Shown: positions 1-9,732 of the stretch, one piece after another | How positions within the stretch are numbered: position 1 is the stretch's first letter | Layout: each line of letters begins with the position of its first letter | DNA from: Sinorhizobium meliloti | GTDB lineage: Bacteria > Pseudomonadota > Alphaproteobacteria > Rhizobiales > Rhizobiaceae | Assembly (NCBI RefSeq): GCF_035610345.1 | Contig: NZ_CP141212.1 | Span: 687,976 to 751,975 of the forward strand | Reading direction: 5' to 3' | DNA length: 64,000 nucleotides | Notes under the pieces: generated by a model | Databases searched by the model: none | The model's input: only the letters and a program-made list of their open reading frames with translations | Told to the model about the DNA's origin: nothing | Made by a program: the position numbers and the translations under genes

Positions 1-36
1 TCGACAATTGTTTTACAGCGGTGTGAGGGGAGAAAC

Positions 37-1275
37 ATGGCTTTCGAGAAAGGTGGAGTCTGGCGGAACTGGGTAGGCAATCAGTACTGCGTATCGCAAT
101 ACAAGGCCTCGCCCGAAACCGAATCCGAACTGGCCGAGCTGGTCGCAGAGGCGGACAGGCGGGATCTCGGAGCGCGCGTTTCGGGTTCGGGCCACTCCTT
201 CACGCCGGTCGTCGGGACCAGCGGTCTCCTTTTGTCGCTGGCAAATCTCAGGGGCGTTCAGAACGTCGACAAGGCGCGCAAGCAAATTACCGTAGCAGGC
301 GGAACGCGCATCAACGAGGTGGGCAAGACGCTGAAGCAGCACGGACTGTCGCTGATCAATCAGGGCGATATCGACAGCCAGGCGGTGGCCGGCGCCTTTA
401 CCACCGGAACCCACGGGACCGGGATCAAGCTCGGAAACATGGCGTCTTCGATCGCCGGGATGAGGATCGTCAAGGCGAACGGGGAAATTCTCGACATCGA
501 TGGGAGCAACGAAGAACTGCTCCACGCGGCCCAGGTCTCGGTCGGCACGCTCGGCGTCATCTCGTCCATGACGCTCAACGTCATGGACGCCTATAACCTG
601 CACGAGCGGCTGTGGCGTGACGACTTCGAGACCTGCATGGAGCGCCATGACGAACTGGCCGCAAATCACCGGCATTTCGGATTTTTCTGGTGCCCGACGA
701 CGGAAAGCCGTCACCTCTACTGCCTGCCGGATACCTCGGCCGTCTCGTCCACGAACAAATTGGCCGATGTCTGCGAAATGAAGGTGATGGATATCACCGA
801 CGCGGCGCCCATGGAGAGCGAGTTCGAAAAGATCGCCTACAGTTCGGAAGTCTATCCCATCGAATACGTCCCCAACTTCGTCGAACTCGAATATGCGGTG
901 CCCCTCGAACACGGCAAGGCAGCGGTCAGAGCCGTGCGCGATCTCATGCTCAACAAGCATACGAACTGCATCTATCCGATCGAATATCGCTTCACCGCCG
1001 GCGATCCGGCGTGGATGAGCCCGTTCCATCACCAGGACAGCATCACGCTTTCCGTCTCGGGGGGCCCGGGGATCGATTACTGGGCGTTTCTGAAGGACGT
1101 CGACCAGATCCTGCGCGGATACGACTCGCGGCCGCATTGGGGGAAGATGCATTTTCTGGACACCGACGATGTGACGCATCTCTATCCGCGCGCCGGGGAC
1201 TTCCGTTCGCTACGAAGGGAACTGGACCCGAAGGGGCGCTTCCTGAACGACCATCTGAAGATGCTGCTCGGCTGA
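37..1275 (+). CDS. FAD-dependent sugar-lactone/alditol oxidase-like protein (VAO family, ALO domain)
   Basis: The 412-residue product has an N-terminal FAD_binding_4 domain with SGSGHSFTPV near residue 50. Its His is at the place used for covalent FAD attachment in gulonolactone and alditol oxidases. The C-terminal part looks like the D-arabinono-1,4-lactone oxidase domain: HWGK near residue 368, then YPRAGDF and LDPKGRFLN at the end. Such enzymes oxidise a sugar lactone or polyol with O2 or a dehydrogenase acceptor. No signal peptide is visible. The start has a ggggag ribosome site. It is the first gene of a co-directional cluster with a betaine-type transporter and a GcvT-like enzyme, so its true substrate may not be a sugar. 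The family is fairly sure; the substrate is unknown. Confidence 0.8.
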   Translation: MAFEKGGVWRNWVGNQYCVSQYKASPETESELAELVAEADRRDLGARVSGSGHSFTPVVGTSGLLLSLANLRGVQNVDKARKQITVAGGTRINEVGKTLKQHGLSLINQGDIDSQAVAGAFTTGTHGTGIKLGNMASSIAGMRIVKANGEILDIDGSNEELLHAAQVSVGTLGVISSMTLNVMDAYNLHERLWRDDFETCMERHDELAANHRHFGFFWCPTTESRHLYCLPDTSAVSSTNKLADVCEMKVMDITDAAPMESEFEKIAYSSEVYPIEYVPNFVELEYAVPLEHGKAAVRAVRDLMLNKHTNCIYPIEYRFTAGDPAWMSPFHHQDSITLSVSGGPGIDYWAFLKDVDQILRGYDSRPHWGKMHFLDTDDVTHLYPRAGDFRSLRRELDPKGRFLNDHLKMLLG

Positions 1276-1341
1276 CAGCACAAACGAAATCCGCAGCCAG
1301 ACGTTCGGCCACAAGAATGCCGAACGTCACAAAAAAGGGGA

Positions 1342-2301
1342 ATGAGAATGAGACTTTTGACGCTTTTTGCGACGGTGTCGCTCGTCGGTGCAACCCTCGC
1401 AAGCGCCATGCCGCAAACTGCCAGCGCCGAGGATTCGAGCGATTCAATCCGGATCGTCACCAACGACTGGACCAGTCAGATCGTGCTGTCGAACATTGTG
1501 GGCCAACTCCTCGAGAGCCTTGGAAACACAGTGGAGTACAGGTCGTCCGATGGCCAGCTGCAGTATACCGCGATAGCCAACAACGACATGGATTTCCAGG
1601 TCGAGGTTTGGGAAGGGTCGCAGTCCGAATCGTTCAACAACGCACTTCAACAGGGGCTTGTCGATCTCGGTGCCCACACTGCTGTGACACGTGAAGACTG
1701 GTGGTATCCGGAATACGTCAAGGAGCTTTGCCCGGGCTTGCCGGATTGGAAGGCCCTCGATGCATGCGCCGAAAAATTTGCGACAGCCGAGACCGGAACC
1801 AAGGGACGCTTTGTCGGTCCGCCGGCCGCCTGGGGCAAGCACTACGCCGAGCGTATTCAGGCGCTCAATATGAACTTTCAGGAGGTTCCCGTCGGGCAGG
1901 CCGCAACGCTCTGGGCGGAGCTGCAATCAGCCTACGATCGGAAGGAACCCATCGTTCTCTTCAATTGGACCCCGAACTTCATCGAGGCCAAGTTCAAGGG
2001 CGAGTTCGTCGAATTCCCCGAATTCGACGCGGCTTGCTTCAAGGACCCGGCCTGGGGTCAGAACCCGGACGCGATCTATGACTGCGGCGCTCCCGCAAGC
2101 GGCTATCTGAAAAAAGCCGCATCACCCGAATTCGAGAAGAAATGGCCCCGCGCATTCGCCGTGGTGAAGAAGGTCAACTTCACCAATCCCGAGATCGCGG
2201 CGGCGGCAGCCATGGTCGATGTCGACGGCATGTCGCCGGAAGAAGCCGCGGAAAAGTGGATCTCCGAGAACGAGGCCACCTGGAAGGCATGGGTGGAATA
2301 A
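1342..2301 (+). CDS. Betaine/choline-type ABC transporter substrate-binding protein (OpuAC/ProX-like)
   Basis: A 319-residue periplasmic protein with a Sec signal peptide ending around SAMPQTASAED. The body resembles OpuAC/ProX proteins, with VTNDWTSQIVLSNIVGQLLE at the start of the mature part and WTPNF in the second lobe. It would deliver a quaternary amine or similar solute to the ATPase and permease encoded next. A second ATG lies six bases downstream of the chosen start and is equally possible. It follows the flavoprotein gene by 66 bases. Confidence 0.85.
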   Translation: MRMRLLTLFATVSLVGATLASAMPQTASAEDSSDSIRIVTNDWTSQIVLSNIVGQLLESLGNTVEYRSSDGQLQYTAIANNDMDFQVEVWEGSQSESFNNALQQGLVDLGAHTAVTREDWWYPEYVKELCPGLPDWKALDACAEKFATAETGTKGRFVGPPAAWGKHYAERIQALNMNFQEVPVGQAATLWAELQSAYDRKEPIVLFNWTPNFIEAKFKGEFVEFPEFDAACFKDPAWGQNPDAIYDCGAPASGYLKKAASPEFEKKWPRAFAVVKKVNFTNPEIAAAAAMVDVDGMSPEEAAEKWISENEATWKAWVE

Positions 2302-2359
2302 GCCGCCCCTCAGATCGGCCGGGCCAGTCCGTACGTCATCCCTCATGCAGAGGTTTCGA

Positions 2360-3385
2360 ATGCAGGTTACACCGAAAATATCATGTCGAAGCATCTGGAA
2401 GGTGTTTGGCGCAAGCCCGGCCGAGTTCATGGCCAGACACGGCAACAACCCTCAGCCTGCGGACTTCGAGACTGAGGGATACATCGGCGCCGCGCGAAAT
2501 GTTTCCTTCGATGTCTATCCCGGCGAGATCCTGATGATCATGGGGCTGTCCGGCTCCGGGAAATCCACATTGGTCAGAGCGATCACCCGTCTCAACGACC
2601 CGACGACCGGATCTGTTCTGATCGACGGCGTGGACCTGATGAAGGCGAGTCCAAAGGAGCTGATCGAACTTCGCCGCCACAAGATGGGCATGGTTTTTCA
2701 GAACTTCGGCCTGCTGCCGCATCGATCTGTCCTCTCGAACGTTGCATTTCCGCTCGAAGTCAGGGGAACTCCGAAAGACGAAAGAGAGAAGCGAGCGCGC
2801 GAGATGATTCGGCTCGTCGGACTCGAAGGGCGCGAAAGCTACTTTCCGCGCGAGCTTTCCGGCGGCCAGCAGCAACGCGTCGGCATCGCGCGGTCTCTCG
2901 CGGTGGGACCGGATATCTGGTTTCTGGATGAACCGTTCTCCGCACTCGATCCCTTGATCCGGCGGGAAATGCAGGACGAGTTCCTGCGTCTGCAGAAGAT
3001 GTTGAAGAAGACGATCGTATTCATCACTCACGATTTCGCCGAGGCTGCCCGCCTGGGCGATCGGATCGGCATCATGAAGGATGGCGAGCTTGTGCAACTG
3101 GCGCCGCCGGCGGAGATGGTCGCAAGACCTGCAAACGACTATGTGCGTGAATTCACGCGCGAAGCGCCGCGGGATCAGATCATCACGGTAGGATCGATCT
3201 GCGATCGAAGTCACGGCCCGCCAGCGGAGGACGCCGTCCCGGCGGATGCCAAACTCCACGAGGTGGCTTCGAAGGTGCTGTCGTCCCAGTCGCCGATCGC
3301 CGTCATCGCAAATGATGGCACGCCTCTCGGTTCAGTCTCCAGGCACTCGATGATCGCGGCCCTTTATCCGGAGAGAGCGCAATGA
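2360..3385 (+). CDS. Betaine/proline-type ABC transporter ATP-binding protein (ProV-like)
   Basis: An ABC ATPase of the ProV/OpuAA type. It shows Walker [10 protein letters not shown], signature [14 protein letters not shown], Walker B IWFLDEP and the H-loop ITHDF. The C-terminus keeps only a short CBS-like tail (about 60 residues ending [11 protein letters not shown]) rather than the two CBS domains usual in OpuA-type osmoregulators, so osmotic gating through CBS is less likely. Reading is open further upstream into the preceding gene, but the ATG at 2360, with an agagg site about nine bases ahead, is the best start; 2345 is an alternative. It overlaps the permease gene by ATGA. Confidence 0.85.
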   Translation: MQVTPKISCRSIWKVFGASPAEFMARHGNNPQPADFETEGYIGAARNVSFDVYPGEILMIMGLSGSGKSTLVRAITRLNDPTTGSVLIDGVDLMKASPKELIELRRHKMGMVFQNFGLLPHRSVLSNVAFPLEVRGTPKDEREKRAREMIRLVGLEGRESYFPRELSGGQQQRVGIARSLAVGPDIWFLDEPFSALDPLIRREMQDEFLRLQKMLKKTIVFITHDFAEAARLGDRIGIMKDGELVQLAPPAEMVARPANDYVREFTREAPRDQIITVGSICDRSHGPPAEDAVPADAKLHEVASKVLSSQSPIAVIANDGTPLGSVSRHSMIAALYPERAQ

Positions 3386-5334
3386 ACTCTGCCCCGGTGT
3401 CCGGGCAAGCAATTGCAACGAATCCGCCATCGAACGGCTACCAGCGCTTCATCGCGGCCATCCTCGCTTGCCTCGCATTTGTCGTCGCGGCGAAATACAT
3501 CCCGATTCTCGACAAGTGGCCGACAGACCTGGTCATCCCGCTGCGGAGCTGGATCACCGGCGCGTTCGTCTGGCTCGCTCAAGTTGGAAAGCCCGTCACC
3601 CGCGGGATCGCTTGGGCTCTGTCTCAACCATTGGCCTTGACGGAAGCGCTGCTCTATCGGGGCTTCACCGCGCTGGGACTGCCGCCGCTTCCCTGGGTGG
3701 CCGTCGCCGGAGGCATGGCGATACTCGGCCACTGGATCGGAGGCAGAAGACTCGCGCTCCTTGGAGGCCTGTCCGCGGCATACCTGGCGATTTTCGGACT
3801 CTGGACGGAGGCGATGAAGACGGTTTCGATCGTTATCGTCATCGTTCCACTCGCCGTCATAGCTGGCTTCGCCCTCGGCGTATGGGCGTTTCGCAACCGT
3901 CGCTTTGAAAAAGTGCTGAATGCCTGCTTCGATATCATGCAGGCAACGCCTCACATGGCCTATTTGGGTCCAGTCGTCGTCCTGTTCGGCTTCGGACAAG
4001 TTCTGGCACTGATCGCGACCTTCATTTTCGCGCTGCCCCCTATGGGACGCTGCACCATCCTCGGCATGCGCACGGTGCAGCCCGATGTGATCGAAGCCGG
4101 GCATATGTCCGGCTGCACGAGGCGGCAACTCCTTTGGAAGGTACAGCTTCCCGCTGCGCAGCAGACCTTACTGCTGGGTGTGAACCAAGTCGTCATGCAG
4201 ACGCTCGCCATGGTGGTGATCGCTTCACTGGTCGGTGCGGCTGGCCTCGGCCAAAAGCTCCTGTTCTCCCTTCAGCAATTGCAGATCGGCAAGGCGGTGG
4301 AGCAGGGGGTCGCGATCACGCTGATTGCCATCGTGCTCGATCGAATGTCCCGGGCCTTCATGCGCCGCGTACCGGCACATCGCCCCGCGGGCGAGATATT
4401 CCGTCACAAGCACCTTGTTGCGTTCGCGACGCTTCTCATCGCATCCGTCGTCATTTCCCCTTTCTTCCCTGCGGTCCTCGAGCTGCCGAAAGACCTGACC
4501 TTCAGCTACGGCACGCCGATCAACCAGGCTGTAAGATGGGTCTCGCGCGAACTCTTCGCCTATGTGAAACCGGTCCGCGACTCCATTACGATTTGGGTTC
4601 TTCTGCCTCTGCGCGATTTCTGTCTATGGCTCCCGTGGCCGGTGGTCCTGGGTGGTCTCGCGGCGACCGGGTGGGTATTGGGCGGGCTTCGCCTCGCACT
4701 GGTTCCAGTCGCGCTGCTCGGAACCATGCTCCTGACCGGGTTCTGGACGCCGCTGATGTTGACGGTCTATCTCGTCACTTCGACGACGGTGCTCAGCATC
4801 CTGATCGGTACCCCGATCGGTATCTGGGCATCCCGCAGGCCGCTCGCAGCCGGGATCATCAACACGATTTGCGACACGCTTCAGACATTCCCGAGCTTCA
4901 TCTATCTCATTCCGGTGATCATGCTGTTTCAGACAAGCGATCTTTCGAATGTCCTCGCGATGCTCGCCTATGCGAGCGTGCCGATGATCAGGTTCGCTCA
5001 GCTAGGCCTGAAGCGCGTGCCGCAGGCGACTGTCGAGGCCGCGATCGCAAGCGGAACGACGCCGTTCCAGCGTCTCGTCAAAGTCGAACTGCCTATCGCG
5101 TTCCCCGAGCTTCTCATGGGTATCAACCAGACGATCATGATGGCGCTTGCAATGGTGGCCATCACCGCGTTGATCGGATCACAGGACCTCGGTCAGGAGA
5201 TCTACAAGGCTCTGCCGGGTGCGGATACGGGCCGCGGCCTCCTTGCCGGACTTGGGATCGCTTTCATAGGGATCACGGCCGATCGTCTGCTCGGAGCATG
5301 GGCCGCAAAGCTAAACCGCAACCTTGGAATGTGA
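3382..5334 (+). CDS. Fused double permease of a betaine-type ABC transporter
   Basis: At 650 residues this is about twice the usual ProW/OpuAB length. It holds two complete BPD_transp_1 units: the first has the EAA-like loop VIEAGHMSGCTRRQLLWKVQ near residue 240, the second AAIASGTTPFQRLVKVELP near residue 555. Each is followed by the same NQ..M.ALAMV...LIG pattern, so the protein looks like a tandem duplication-fusion that could supply both membrane halves of the importer. Many hydrophobic segments are visible. Translation is probably coupled to the ATPase through an ATGA overlap. Confidence 0.85.
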   Translation: MNSAPVSGQAIATNPPSNGYQRFIAAILACLAFVVAAKYIPILDKWPTDLVIPLRSWITGAFVWLAQVGKPVTRGIAWALSQPLALTEALLYRGFTALGLPPLPWVAVAGGMAILGHWIGGRRLALLGGLSAAYLAIFGLWTEAMKTVSIVIVIVPLAVIAGFALGVWAFRNRRFEKVLNACFDIMQATPHMAYLGPVVVLFGFGQVLALIATFIFALPPMGRCTILGMRTVQPDVIEAGHMSGCTRRQLLWKVQLPAAQQTLLLGVNQVVMQTLAMVVIASLVGAAGLGQKLLFSLQQLQIGKAVEQGVAITLIAIVLDRMSRAFMRRVPAHRPAGEIFRHKHLVAFATLLIASVVISPFFPAVLELPKDLTFSYGTPINQAVRWVSRELFAYVKPVRDSITIWVLLPLRDFCLWLPWPVVLGGLAATGWVLGGLRLALVPVALLGTMLLTGFWTPLMLTVYLVTSTTVLSILIGTPIGIWASRRPLAAGIINTICDTLQTFPSFIYLIPVIMLFQTSDLSNVLAMLAYASVPMIRFAQLGLKRVPQATVEAAIASGTTPFQRLVKVELPIAFPELLMGINQTIMMALAMVAITALIGSQDLGQEIYKALPGADTGRGLLAGLGIAFIGITADRLLGAWAAKLNRNLGM

Positions 5335-5341
5335 TGGCGCA

Positions 5342-7594
5342 ATGACTGCTCTACTTCCACCCCGGCCGAGCCGCATCCTGAGGCCTGGCATCCGCACTTT
5401 GCCGCTCGGTCTCGAACGTTACGCCGTCAGGGGCGGCGGATCTCTGACCGTGCAGGTTTATCCCGGCGATCAGTTGAGGATAGTCGACAAGGAGGGCCTT
5501 CAGGCTGCCGAGTTGACCGCGACAGGCATCGATGGCCGGGCCGACACGCGCATTCTGGGTGTGCCTGGAAACGAGCCCACTTTGCGGATATTCGGGACCG
5601 GGCCTTCCGGGGAGGAAGCCGAGTTTACCGTCCAGCGGGATGCAGTCCTGCGGGTCGCTGCTCCCGGTGGCGTGATGGACTTCGAACGCCAGGACACCGC
5701 CACCGATCTGGAGCTTTTTATCCGGCGAGCGACGCTCATCAACTACAAGCCGGGAAACAATCCGCTGCCCGATCCGCTACGAGATCCCTTGCAGGAAAGG
5801 CGTATACGCGCTGCCACGGCGCAGGCGTTTACCGTCAAAGCCGGCGAATACATCCAGATTCTGGACATCGACGGAAGGCAGATGACTGACTTCCAGTGCT
5901 TCTCCGCCAGAAAACTCGAAAATGGCATCGAGCATGCCCTCGATGCCACCGTCACGAGAACGCTCACTCACCGCGCTCTGCCGGTGCCTGGCCTACCATC
6001 GAAGGCCTTTGCGTTCGACTTCGAGCCGCTCGTCGAGGTGATCCAGGACACGTGCGGTCGCCATGACGCTTTCGCGACTGCGTGCAACGCCCGCCAATAT
6101 GACGACTTGGGTTATCCGGGGCACATCAATTGCACCGACAATTTCAATCATGCCCTGGATCCCTATGGTGTCGCGAAGCGCAAGGGATGGGAGGCACTCA
6201 ATTTCTTCTATAACTCCCGCATGAATGCGCATGACCAGATCATCTCGGACGAGGCGTGGTCGCGGCCAGGCGATTACGTCATGCTGCGCGCCCTGACCGA
6301 TCTTGTTTGTGTGACCTCCTCCTGCCCGGACGACATCGATTCGGGCAACGGGTGGAACCCGACGGACATTCTCGTTCGCACCTATGCGCCCGAGAACAAA
6401 TTCTCGCGAGCGATCGCATACCGAAAGACACCGGACGCGGACCCTCAGATGACACAGGAAACTGGATTTCACGAGCGCTTCTCGGCGCTGACCCGCCACT
6501 ACACCGAGTATCGAGGCTTCTGGCTGCCCAGTCGCTTCAACAATGAGGGTCCGATCGGCGAGTACTGGGCCTGCCGCGAGAAATGCGCTGTCATGGACCT
6601 CTCCGCCTTGCGTAAATTCGAGGTGCTGGGTCCCGACGCGGAAGCTCTCCTGCAATACTGCATGACCCGTGACATCCGCAAACTCGCGGTTGGGCAGGTC
6701 GTGTACACGGCCATGTGCTATCCGAATGGCGGCATGATCGACGACGGTACCGTCTTCAGGCTCGGACAGAATAACTTCCGCTGGATCTGCGGCGACGACT
6801 ACAGCGGCATCTGGCTGCGCGAGCAGGCGCAGAAGATGGGCTATAATGTGTGGGTTCGCTCATCGACGGAGCAGATGCACAACATCGCAGTACAGGGACC
6901 GCGCAGCCGGGATCTTCTGAAGGAGATCATCTGGACTCCCCCGGGCCAGCCCACACTCGGAGAGCTCGAGTGGTTCCGGTTCTGTGTGGGTCGGATAGGC
7001 CATTTCGAAGGAGTCCCCGTCGTCGTCTCCCGTACCGGCTACACAGGCGAGCTGGGCTATGAAGTCTTCTGCCACCCGCGCGATGCCCTGGTGGTCTTCG
7101 ACGCCGTTTGGGAGGCGGGGCAGAAACATGGCCTCAAGCCTTTGGGCATGGAAGCGCTCGACATCCTCCGCATCGAGGCGGGGCTGATATTCGCCGATTA
7201 CGAATTTGATTCCGAAACCGACCCGTTCGAAGCCGGCATCGCGTTTACCGTTCCCTTGAAGTCTAAGCCTGACGATTTCGTCGGCCGCGAAGCTCTCCTT
7301 GAGCGGAAAGAGCATCCGAGGCGCCAGCTGGTGGGACTCGACATCGACTCGAATGACGAAGTTAACCATGGGGATTGTGTCCATATCGGACGCGCGCAGA
7401 TCGGGGTGATTACGAGCAGTACTCGTTCGCCGATCCTGGGAAAGAACATCGCGCTCGCGCGTGTGGACGCAAGGAGCGCTGATCTCGGAACGGAAGTGGA
7501 GATCGGCAAATTGGACGGCCATGCCAAACGGCTGCCGGCGAAAGTCACACGGCCCGCCCATTACGACCCCGAAAAGACTCGCCCTCGAGCATGA
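5342..7594 (+). CDS. DUF1989 - GcvT (aminomethyltransferase-like) fusion protein
   Basis: A 750-residue fusion. Residues ~20-130 form a degenerate DUF1989-like unit (GGSLTVQVYPGDQLRIVD). Residues ~150-350 form a full DUF1989 (urea-carboxylase-associated) domain with CGRHDAFATACN, CTDNFNHAL and SRPGDYVMLRALTDLVC, including the Cys/His residues conserved in that family. Residues ~375-745 are GcvT-like, with NGGMIDDGTVF (the Asp-rich folate-site motif of T-proteins), NIAVQGPRSRDLL and SRTGYTGELGYEVF. GcvT-fold enzymes move a methyl or aminomethyl group to tetrahydrofolate, so this protein may demethylate the transported substrate. The ATG at 5342 lies eight bases after the permease stop. The function of the DUF1989 part is unknown. 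Confidence 0.8.
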   Translation: MTALLPPRPSRILRPGIRTLPLGLERYAVRGGGSLTVQVYPGDQLRIVDKEGLQAAELTATGIDGRADTRILGVPGNEPTLRIFGTGPSGEEAEFTVQRDAVLRVAAPGGVMDFERQDTATDLELFIRRATLINYKPGNNPLPDPLRDPLQERRIRAATAQAFTVKAGEYIQILDIDGRQMTDFQCFSARKLENGIEHALDATVTRTLTHRALPVPGLPSKAFAFDFEPLVEVIQDTCGRHDAFATACNARQYDDLGYPGHINCTDNFNHALDPYGVAKRKGWEALNFFYNSRMNAHDQIISDEAWSRPGDYVMLRALTDLVCVTSSCPDDIDSGNGWNPTDILVRTYAPENKFSRAIAYRKTPDADPQMTQETGFHERFSALTRHYTEYRGFWLPSRFNNEGPIGEYWACREKCAVMDLSALRKFEVLGPDAEALLQYCMTRDIRKLAVGQVVYTAMCYPNGGMIDDGTVFRLGQNNFRWICGDDYSGIWLREQAQKMGYNVWVRSSTEQMHNIAVQGPRSRDLLKEIIWTPPGQPTLGELEWFRFCVGRIGHFEGVPVVVSRTGYTGELGYEVFCHPRDALVVFDAVWEAGQKHGLKPLGMEALDILRIEAGLIFADYEFDSETDPFEAGIAFTVPLKSKPDDFVGREALLERKEHPRRQLVGLDIDSNDEVNHGDCVHIGRAQIGVITSSTRSPILGKNIALARVDARSADLGTEVEIGKLDGHAKRLPAKVTRPAHYDPEKTRPRA

Positions 7595-7655
7595 CGGGAA
7601 CGGAACCCACAGGCGCTGATCCTCGCCTGGTGCGTTCAGGAGGAACCGCAGCGAA

Positions 7656-8684
7656 ATGGGATATTTTGTTCAAGCAACGGCGGGCGGGGCGGCCGTGCCG
7701 GCTCGGCGGCTGACGATCGGCTTCATCCTCGCTCGTTCCTTCACGCTATCGGCCTTCGCCCTGTTCGTCGACACCTTGCGCCTGGCGAGCGACCAGCTCG
7801 ACCGGTCGGGCCGGGTCCACGCCGATTGGCATGTTCTGGGCAGTACCAGGCACCTGATCGCGTCAAGTTGCGGCGTTCAAGTCGCCCCCACCTCCGACTT
7901 CGTAGATCCCTGCCGATTCGATTACATTGCGGTGGTCGGGGGGCTTCTTACCGTCCCGGAACCAGTCGATTTCGAAACCATCCGATTTCTGAAGCTGGCG
8001 GCTTCCAGGGATGTATCCTTGATCGGCCTTTGCACCGGTTCTTTCATCCTCGCCGAAGCCGGTCTGATGAAGGGTCATGAGACCTGTGTCAGCTGGCTGC
8101 ACTACCATCAGTTTCGCGAGCGTTTTCCCGACAACGACGTTCGGCCGGACCGGTTGTTCAACTTGGAGGGCAAGCGCGGCTCCTGTGCAGGTGGAAGCAG
8201 TTCCGCCGATTTGGCCGCCGCCCTCGTGCGGCGACACATCAGCCGCGATGCGGAGCGGAACGCGCTTGAAGTTTTGCAGATCGAGAAGGCACGTGCCCAG
8301 ACCGATATCCAGACGCGACGGCCGCTTTGCGAGTATTTTAACGACCCCCGCATCACGGCCGTCCTGATAACGATGGAGCAGCATCTCGAAGGCGGGATAA
8401 CCATCGAGCAGCTTGCAGCCTCGGTGGGACTCTCAAGACGTCAACTTGAGCGCCTGTTCGCCGTAAAGGCCCGGATGTCTCCCGCCCTCGCTTTCCGTCG
8501 CCTGCGATTGGACAGGGCAAGGCAGATCCTGCTGACGAGCAGGAAACCGATCATCGAAGTCGCGCTCGACGTCGGCTTTGTGAACACGTCGCACTTTACG
8601 AAGGAGTTCAGGCGCGCCTATGGCAGGACGCCGGCAGAGGTTCGGGATTCCGCCGCGCGCGACCGGGAAGCTGCGCCGCGGTAG
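7656..8684 (+). CDS. GATase1-like AraC family transcriptional activator (GbdR/CdhR type)
   Basis: A 342-residue protein. Residues ~20-190 form a DJ-1/PfpI (GATase1-like) sensor domain with the nucleophile-elbow motif IGLCTGSFILAEAG. Residues ~235-335 form an AraC DNA-binding domain (ASVGLSRRQLERLF, FVNTSHFTKEFRRAYG). This architecture is typical of activators of carnitine, glycine betaine or arginine catabolism (CdhR, GbdR, ArgR). A strong aggaggaac site precedes the ATG. It closes the catabolic cluster and probably activates it in response to the transported amine or a breakdown product; this role is inferred. Confidence 0.88.
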   Translation: MGYFVQATAGGAAVPARRLTIGFILARSFTLSAFALFVDTLRLASDQLDRSGRVHADWHVLGSTRHLIASSCGVQVAPTSDFVDPCRFDYIAVVGGLLTVPEPVDFETIRFLKLAASRDVSLIGLCTGSFILAEAGLMKGHETCVSWLHYHQFRERFPDNDVRPDRLFNLEGKRGSCAGGSSSADLAAALVRRHISRDAERNALEVLQIEKARAQTDIQTRRPLCEYFNDPRITAVLITMEQHLEGGITIEQLAASVGLSRRQLERLFAVKARMSPALAFRRLRLDRARQILLTSRKPIIEVALDVGFVNTSHFTKEFRRAYGRTPAEVRDSAARDREAAPR

Positions 8685-8735
8685 GATTCTCGACGGACGA
8701 CGTTCATTGAAGCGCTCCGGCGCCTCAGCCATCGG

Positions 8736-9617
8736 TCACAAGAAAATCTGATGCTCCGCCGTCACCAGTTCCTGTAGAAACGCTGCGACCGTACGCACGC
8801 GCACCAGGTCGCGGGCGCTCTCGTGATAGGTCGTCCAATAGGCGCGGCGGATCGTCGTTTGGGGGAGCAGGCGTACAAGCTCCGGATATTGCCGGGCGAT
8901 GTAGTTATGCAGGATGCCGATGCCGGCGCTGGAGCGGGCGGCTTCGGTCTGGCCGGTGGCGCTGGAGATCTCGAAGGAGGCATTCCAGCTGCGCATGACC
9001 TCGCTGGAGAAATTGAGCGACGGTGTGAAGATCAGATCCTCCACATAGCCGATCCGCCGATGGTTCTTGAGATCGTCGACAGTCCCGGGCGTGCCGTAGC
9101 GGCCAAGATATTCTGCCGATGCGTAGAGGCCCAGTGTATAATCGGTAAGCTTGGACGAGACGAGCCGCCCCTGTTCCGGCCGTTCGATGGTAATCGCGAT
9201 ATCGGCCTCGCGCTGCGACAGCGAGAAGGAGCGCGGAACAGGAACGAGCTGGAGCTTCAATTCCGGGTAACGTGCCGTGAGCCGCCCGAGACGCGGCGCC
9301 AGGAACGAGACGCCGAAACCATCGGGGGCGCCGATGCGCACCGTGCCCGCGATCGCCGTATCGATCCGCCCGACCTGCGATTGGGCGGCGAGCATCTCGG
9401 TTTCCATGCGCTCGGCCGCGGCAAAGAAGACCTCGCCTTCGGCCGTTAGTTCGCAGCCGTTGGGACGCCGGATGAGGAGCTTCGCTTTCAGCTTTTCCTC
9501 GAGCGCGGTAACCCGCCGGCTGAGCGTCGCGTGATTGATGCCGAGCCTTTTCGAGGCGGCGAGGATCTGGCCCGTCCGAGCGACGGCCAGAAATACCCGG
9601 ACGTCGTCCCAGTTCAT
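8736..9617 (-). CDS. LysR family transcriptional regulator, divergent from mmsA
   Basis: The N-terminal helix-turn-helix begins MNWDDVRVFLAVARTG and is followed by a substrate-binding domain; the product is about 293 residues. Upstream in-frame codons exist, but LysR proteins of this subgroup start at MNWDD, so 9617 is the start. The gene is divergent from the methylmalonate-semialdehyde dehydrogenase gene with 115 bases between the starts. That layout suggests it controls that gene and itself. Ligand unknown. Confidence 0.85.
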   Translation of the reverse strand: MNWDDVRVFLAVARTGQILAASKRLGINHATLSRRVTALEEKLKAKLLIRRPNGCELTAEGEVFFAAAERMETEMLAAQSQVGRIDTAIAGTVRIGAPDGFGVSFLAPRLGRLTARYPELKLQLVPVPRSFSLSQREADIAITIERPEQGRLVSSKLTDYTLGLYASAEYLGRYGTPGTVDDLKNHRRIGYVEDLIFTPSLNFSSEVMRSWNASFEISSATGQTEAARSSAGIGILHNYIARQYPELVRLLPQTTIRRAYWTTYHESARDLVRVRTVAAFLQELVTAEHQIFL

Positions 9618-9732
9618 GCGAACGCTTTCATGGGCTTTAATTTGCGCACAACGGTTCCTGAAATTCGGAAATTGAATTGTTGAAATCGTAGTGCGATCAT
9701 GAGGGCACAATCAAGGGTCAGGAGAAACACTC

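Noticed and set aside
13..1179. Long minus-strand open frame opposite the flavin oxidase gene
   Set aside because: It is Arg/Asp-rich shadow sequence in high-GC DNA with no family match; the plus-strand gene has clear domains.
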